From assembly GCA_963739975.1 (NCBI GenBank), contig CAVUCK010000001.1, positions 280,148 through 344,147 on the forward strand: a stretch of DNA of 64,000 nt. The letters run 5' to 3'. Shown piece by piece: positions 63,080-64,000 of this stretch. Source of the stretch: JALZMG01 sp963739975 (GTDB lineage Bacteria > Actinomycetota > Acidimicrobiia > Acidimicrobiales > Ilumatobacteraceae). Each line of letters begins with the position of its first letter. Within the stretch, counting starts at the first letter, position 1. A program made the translations under genes and the position numbers. Under the pieces are notes generated by a model that worked only from the letters and a program-made list of their open reading frames with translations, did no database searches and was not told the origin of the DNA.

Positions 63080-64000
63080 GTGACGGGCGTGCCCGATCCC
63101 GGACACGGCACGCATCGGAGCAACCTTCTCGTCGGTCGCGCCACCGAGCGCGCCATGATCGACGTACTCCTGGGCGACGCCGAACGCGGCGTCGCCGGTG
63201 CGCTGTTGTTCACCGGTCCCGCCGGCGTCGGGAAGTCCGCGCTGGTCCGGTACACGATCGATCGCGGATCCGCCTTCCGTGTCGTGCGCATCGTCGGCGT
63301 CGAATCGGAGATGGTCTTCGGGTACGCGGCAGTGCACCAACTGGTGCAGCTGCTCCTCGACTGCGTCGAGGGACTGTCCGAACCCCAACGAGGCGCACTC
63401 GACGGCGTACTCGGCAAAACGCAGCACGACGCCCTCGACCCATTCCTCGTCGGCCTCGCGGTTCTGAGCCTCGTCGCCGAGGCAGCCCGTGCGCAGCCCG
63501 TCCTCGTCCTCGTCGACGACGCGCAGTGGCTCGATGACGAGTCGGCGTTGGCGCTGTCGTTCGTCGTCCGCCGGCTCGGCGCGGAACGCGTCGCCTCGCT
63601 CGTCACCATGCGCGAGGCACCGGAGGCCCGCGTCCGCTTCGAAGGCATCCGCCGGGTCGAGGTGGGCGGGCTGTCCACCCCCGAGGCCCACGAGCTGCTG
63701 GCCGCGGCTGCGGTAGGACCCGTCGACGAGACCGTCGCCAACCACATCGTCGCCGCGACCGACGGCAACCCGCTGGCGCTCGTGGAGCTGCCCACCGCAT
63801 TGACCGACGAGCAGCTGCGCGGCACCTCGCCTCTCCCGGATCCCTTGCCGATCGGTGAGCGACTCTCCGGCCTGTTCGCGGCGCGGGTACGGGCGCTGGA
63901 CGCCGGTGCTCGGACCGTGCTGCTGTTGGCGTCGGCGGAGCGGTTGGGCGATCCGAAGCTGCTGCGCCGCGCCGCGGACGCCGCCGGTCACCTGTCGTGG
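63080..64000 (+). CDS. AAA ATPase/LAL-type regulator, partial (runs off the window)
   Basis: The first 307 residues of a large ATPase. The P-loop is LLFTGPAGVGKSALVRY (about residues 45-61) and Walker B is LVLVDDAQWLDD, followed by ATDGNPLALVELP, as in LuxR-family LAL regulators and guanylate-cyclase-type ATPases. A C-terminal LuxR HTH would be expected past the window end. The GTG at 63080 has GGAGGGCGG upstream. Unlike the LuxR gene at 23 kb its Walker A lysine is present. Confidence 0.8.
   Translation, partial: MTGVPDPGHGTHRSNLLVGRATERAMIDVLLGDAERGVAGALLFTGPAGVGKSALVRYTIDRGSAFRVVRIVGVESEMVFGYAAVHQLVQLLLDCVEGLSEPQRGALDGVLGKTQHDALDPFLVGLAVLSLVAEAARAQPVLVLVDDAQWLDDESALALSFVVRRLGAERVASLVTMREAPEARVRFEGIRRVEVGGLSTPEAHELLAAAAVGPVDETVANHIVAATDGNPLALVELPTALTDEQLRGTSPLPDPLPIGERLSGLFAARVRALDAGARTVLLLASAERLGDPKLLRRAADAAGHLSW

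Overview
The window is high-GC DNA with dense, often overlapping genes, many GTG or TTG starts and ATGA/GTGA stop-start junctions. Gene content (IniA/IniC dynamin-like GTPases, IniB-type proteins, class E sortase, an F420-type nitroreductase, a DUF5996 protein, TIGR03086 protein, P-II with Tyr51) points to an Actinomycetota chromosome. A deep-branching group such as Acidimicrobiia (Ilumatobacter-like) would fit, but that is inference.

1-23 kb is mostly housekeeping: a Gfo/Idh/MocA oxidoreductase, a metallo-hydrolase, a biotinyl-carboxyltransferase fusion coupled to a TauE-type exporter, two UDP-sugar enzymes (Ugd and a UXS-like decarboxylase), an MscS channel, SurE, a VOC protein followed by five perfect or near-perfect 66-bp tandem repeats and a chorismate mutase, the glnK-amtB pair, two acyl-CoA synthetases, a beta-propeller lipoprotein, the agmatine pair aguB-aguA, a sortase, two coupled ferritin-like proteins and a cupredoxin membrane protein.

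23-33 kb is the most distinctive locus: a large LuxR regulator, two dynamin-like GTPases matching mycobacterial IniC and IniA, two proteins with an IniB-type N-terminus (one with a long Asp/Asn/Thr/Ser repeat tail), and a divergent membrane-anchored Hsp70 that lacks the usual substrate-binding domain. It looks like an envelope-stress or membrane-remodelling module.

33-46 kb is accessory DNA: a MarR/nitroreductase/YceI/pirin redox group, DUF5996, a DNA-3-methyladenine glycosylase, an intact IS110-family insertion sequence with a likely bridge-RNA leader, a second IS110 copy broken by three frameshifts, and a decayed marR-ester cyclase-DUF1772 cluster. Almost all gene-poor stretches are here.

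46-51 kb is a TetR-led five-gene operon resembling aromatic meta-cleavage (extradiol dioxygenase, FAD hydroxylase, FAA hydrolase, PPOX-family protein). 51-55 kb holds a GH63/MGH1-type glucosidase, a PAP2 phosphatase and a small lipoprotein gene interrupted by an in-frame TAG. 55-62 kb is a six-gene operon for an acyl-CoA pathway (cupin, CoA-transferase, split HTD2-type hydratase, AtuA/DUF1446, acyl-CoA dehydrogenase), divergent from an IclR regulator; then a diacylglycerol-kinase-like gene and an AAA/LAL regulator that runs off the end.

Every disrupted gene I found lies after about 33 kb (single-base indels in MarR twice, ester cyclase, DUF1772, IS110, CoA-transferase and lipid kinase genes; one nonsense codon). 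This is either real decay or a local assembly-quality problem and should be resolved before the pseudogene calls are used.
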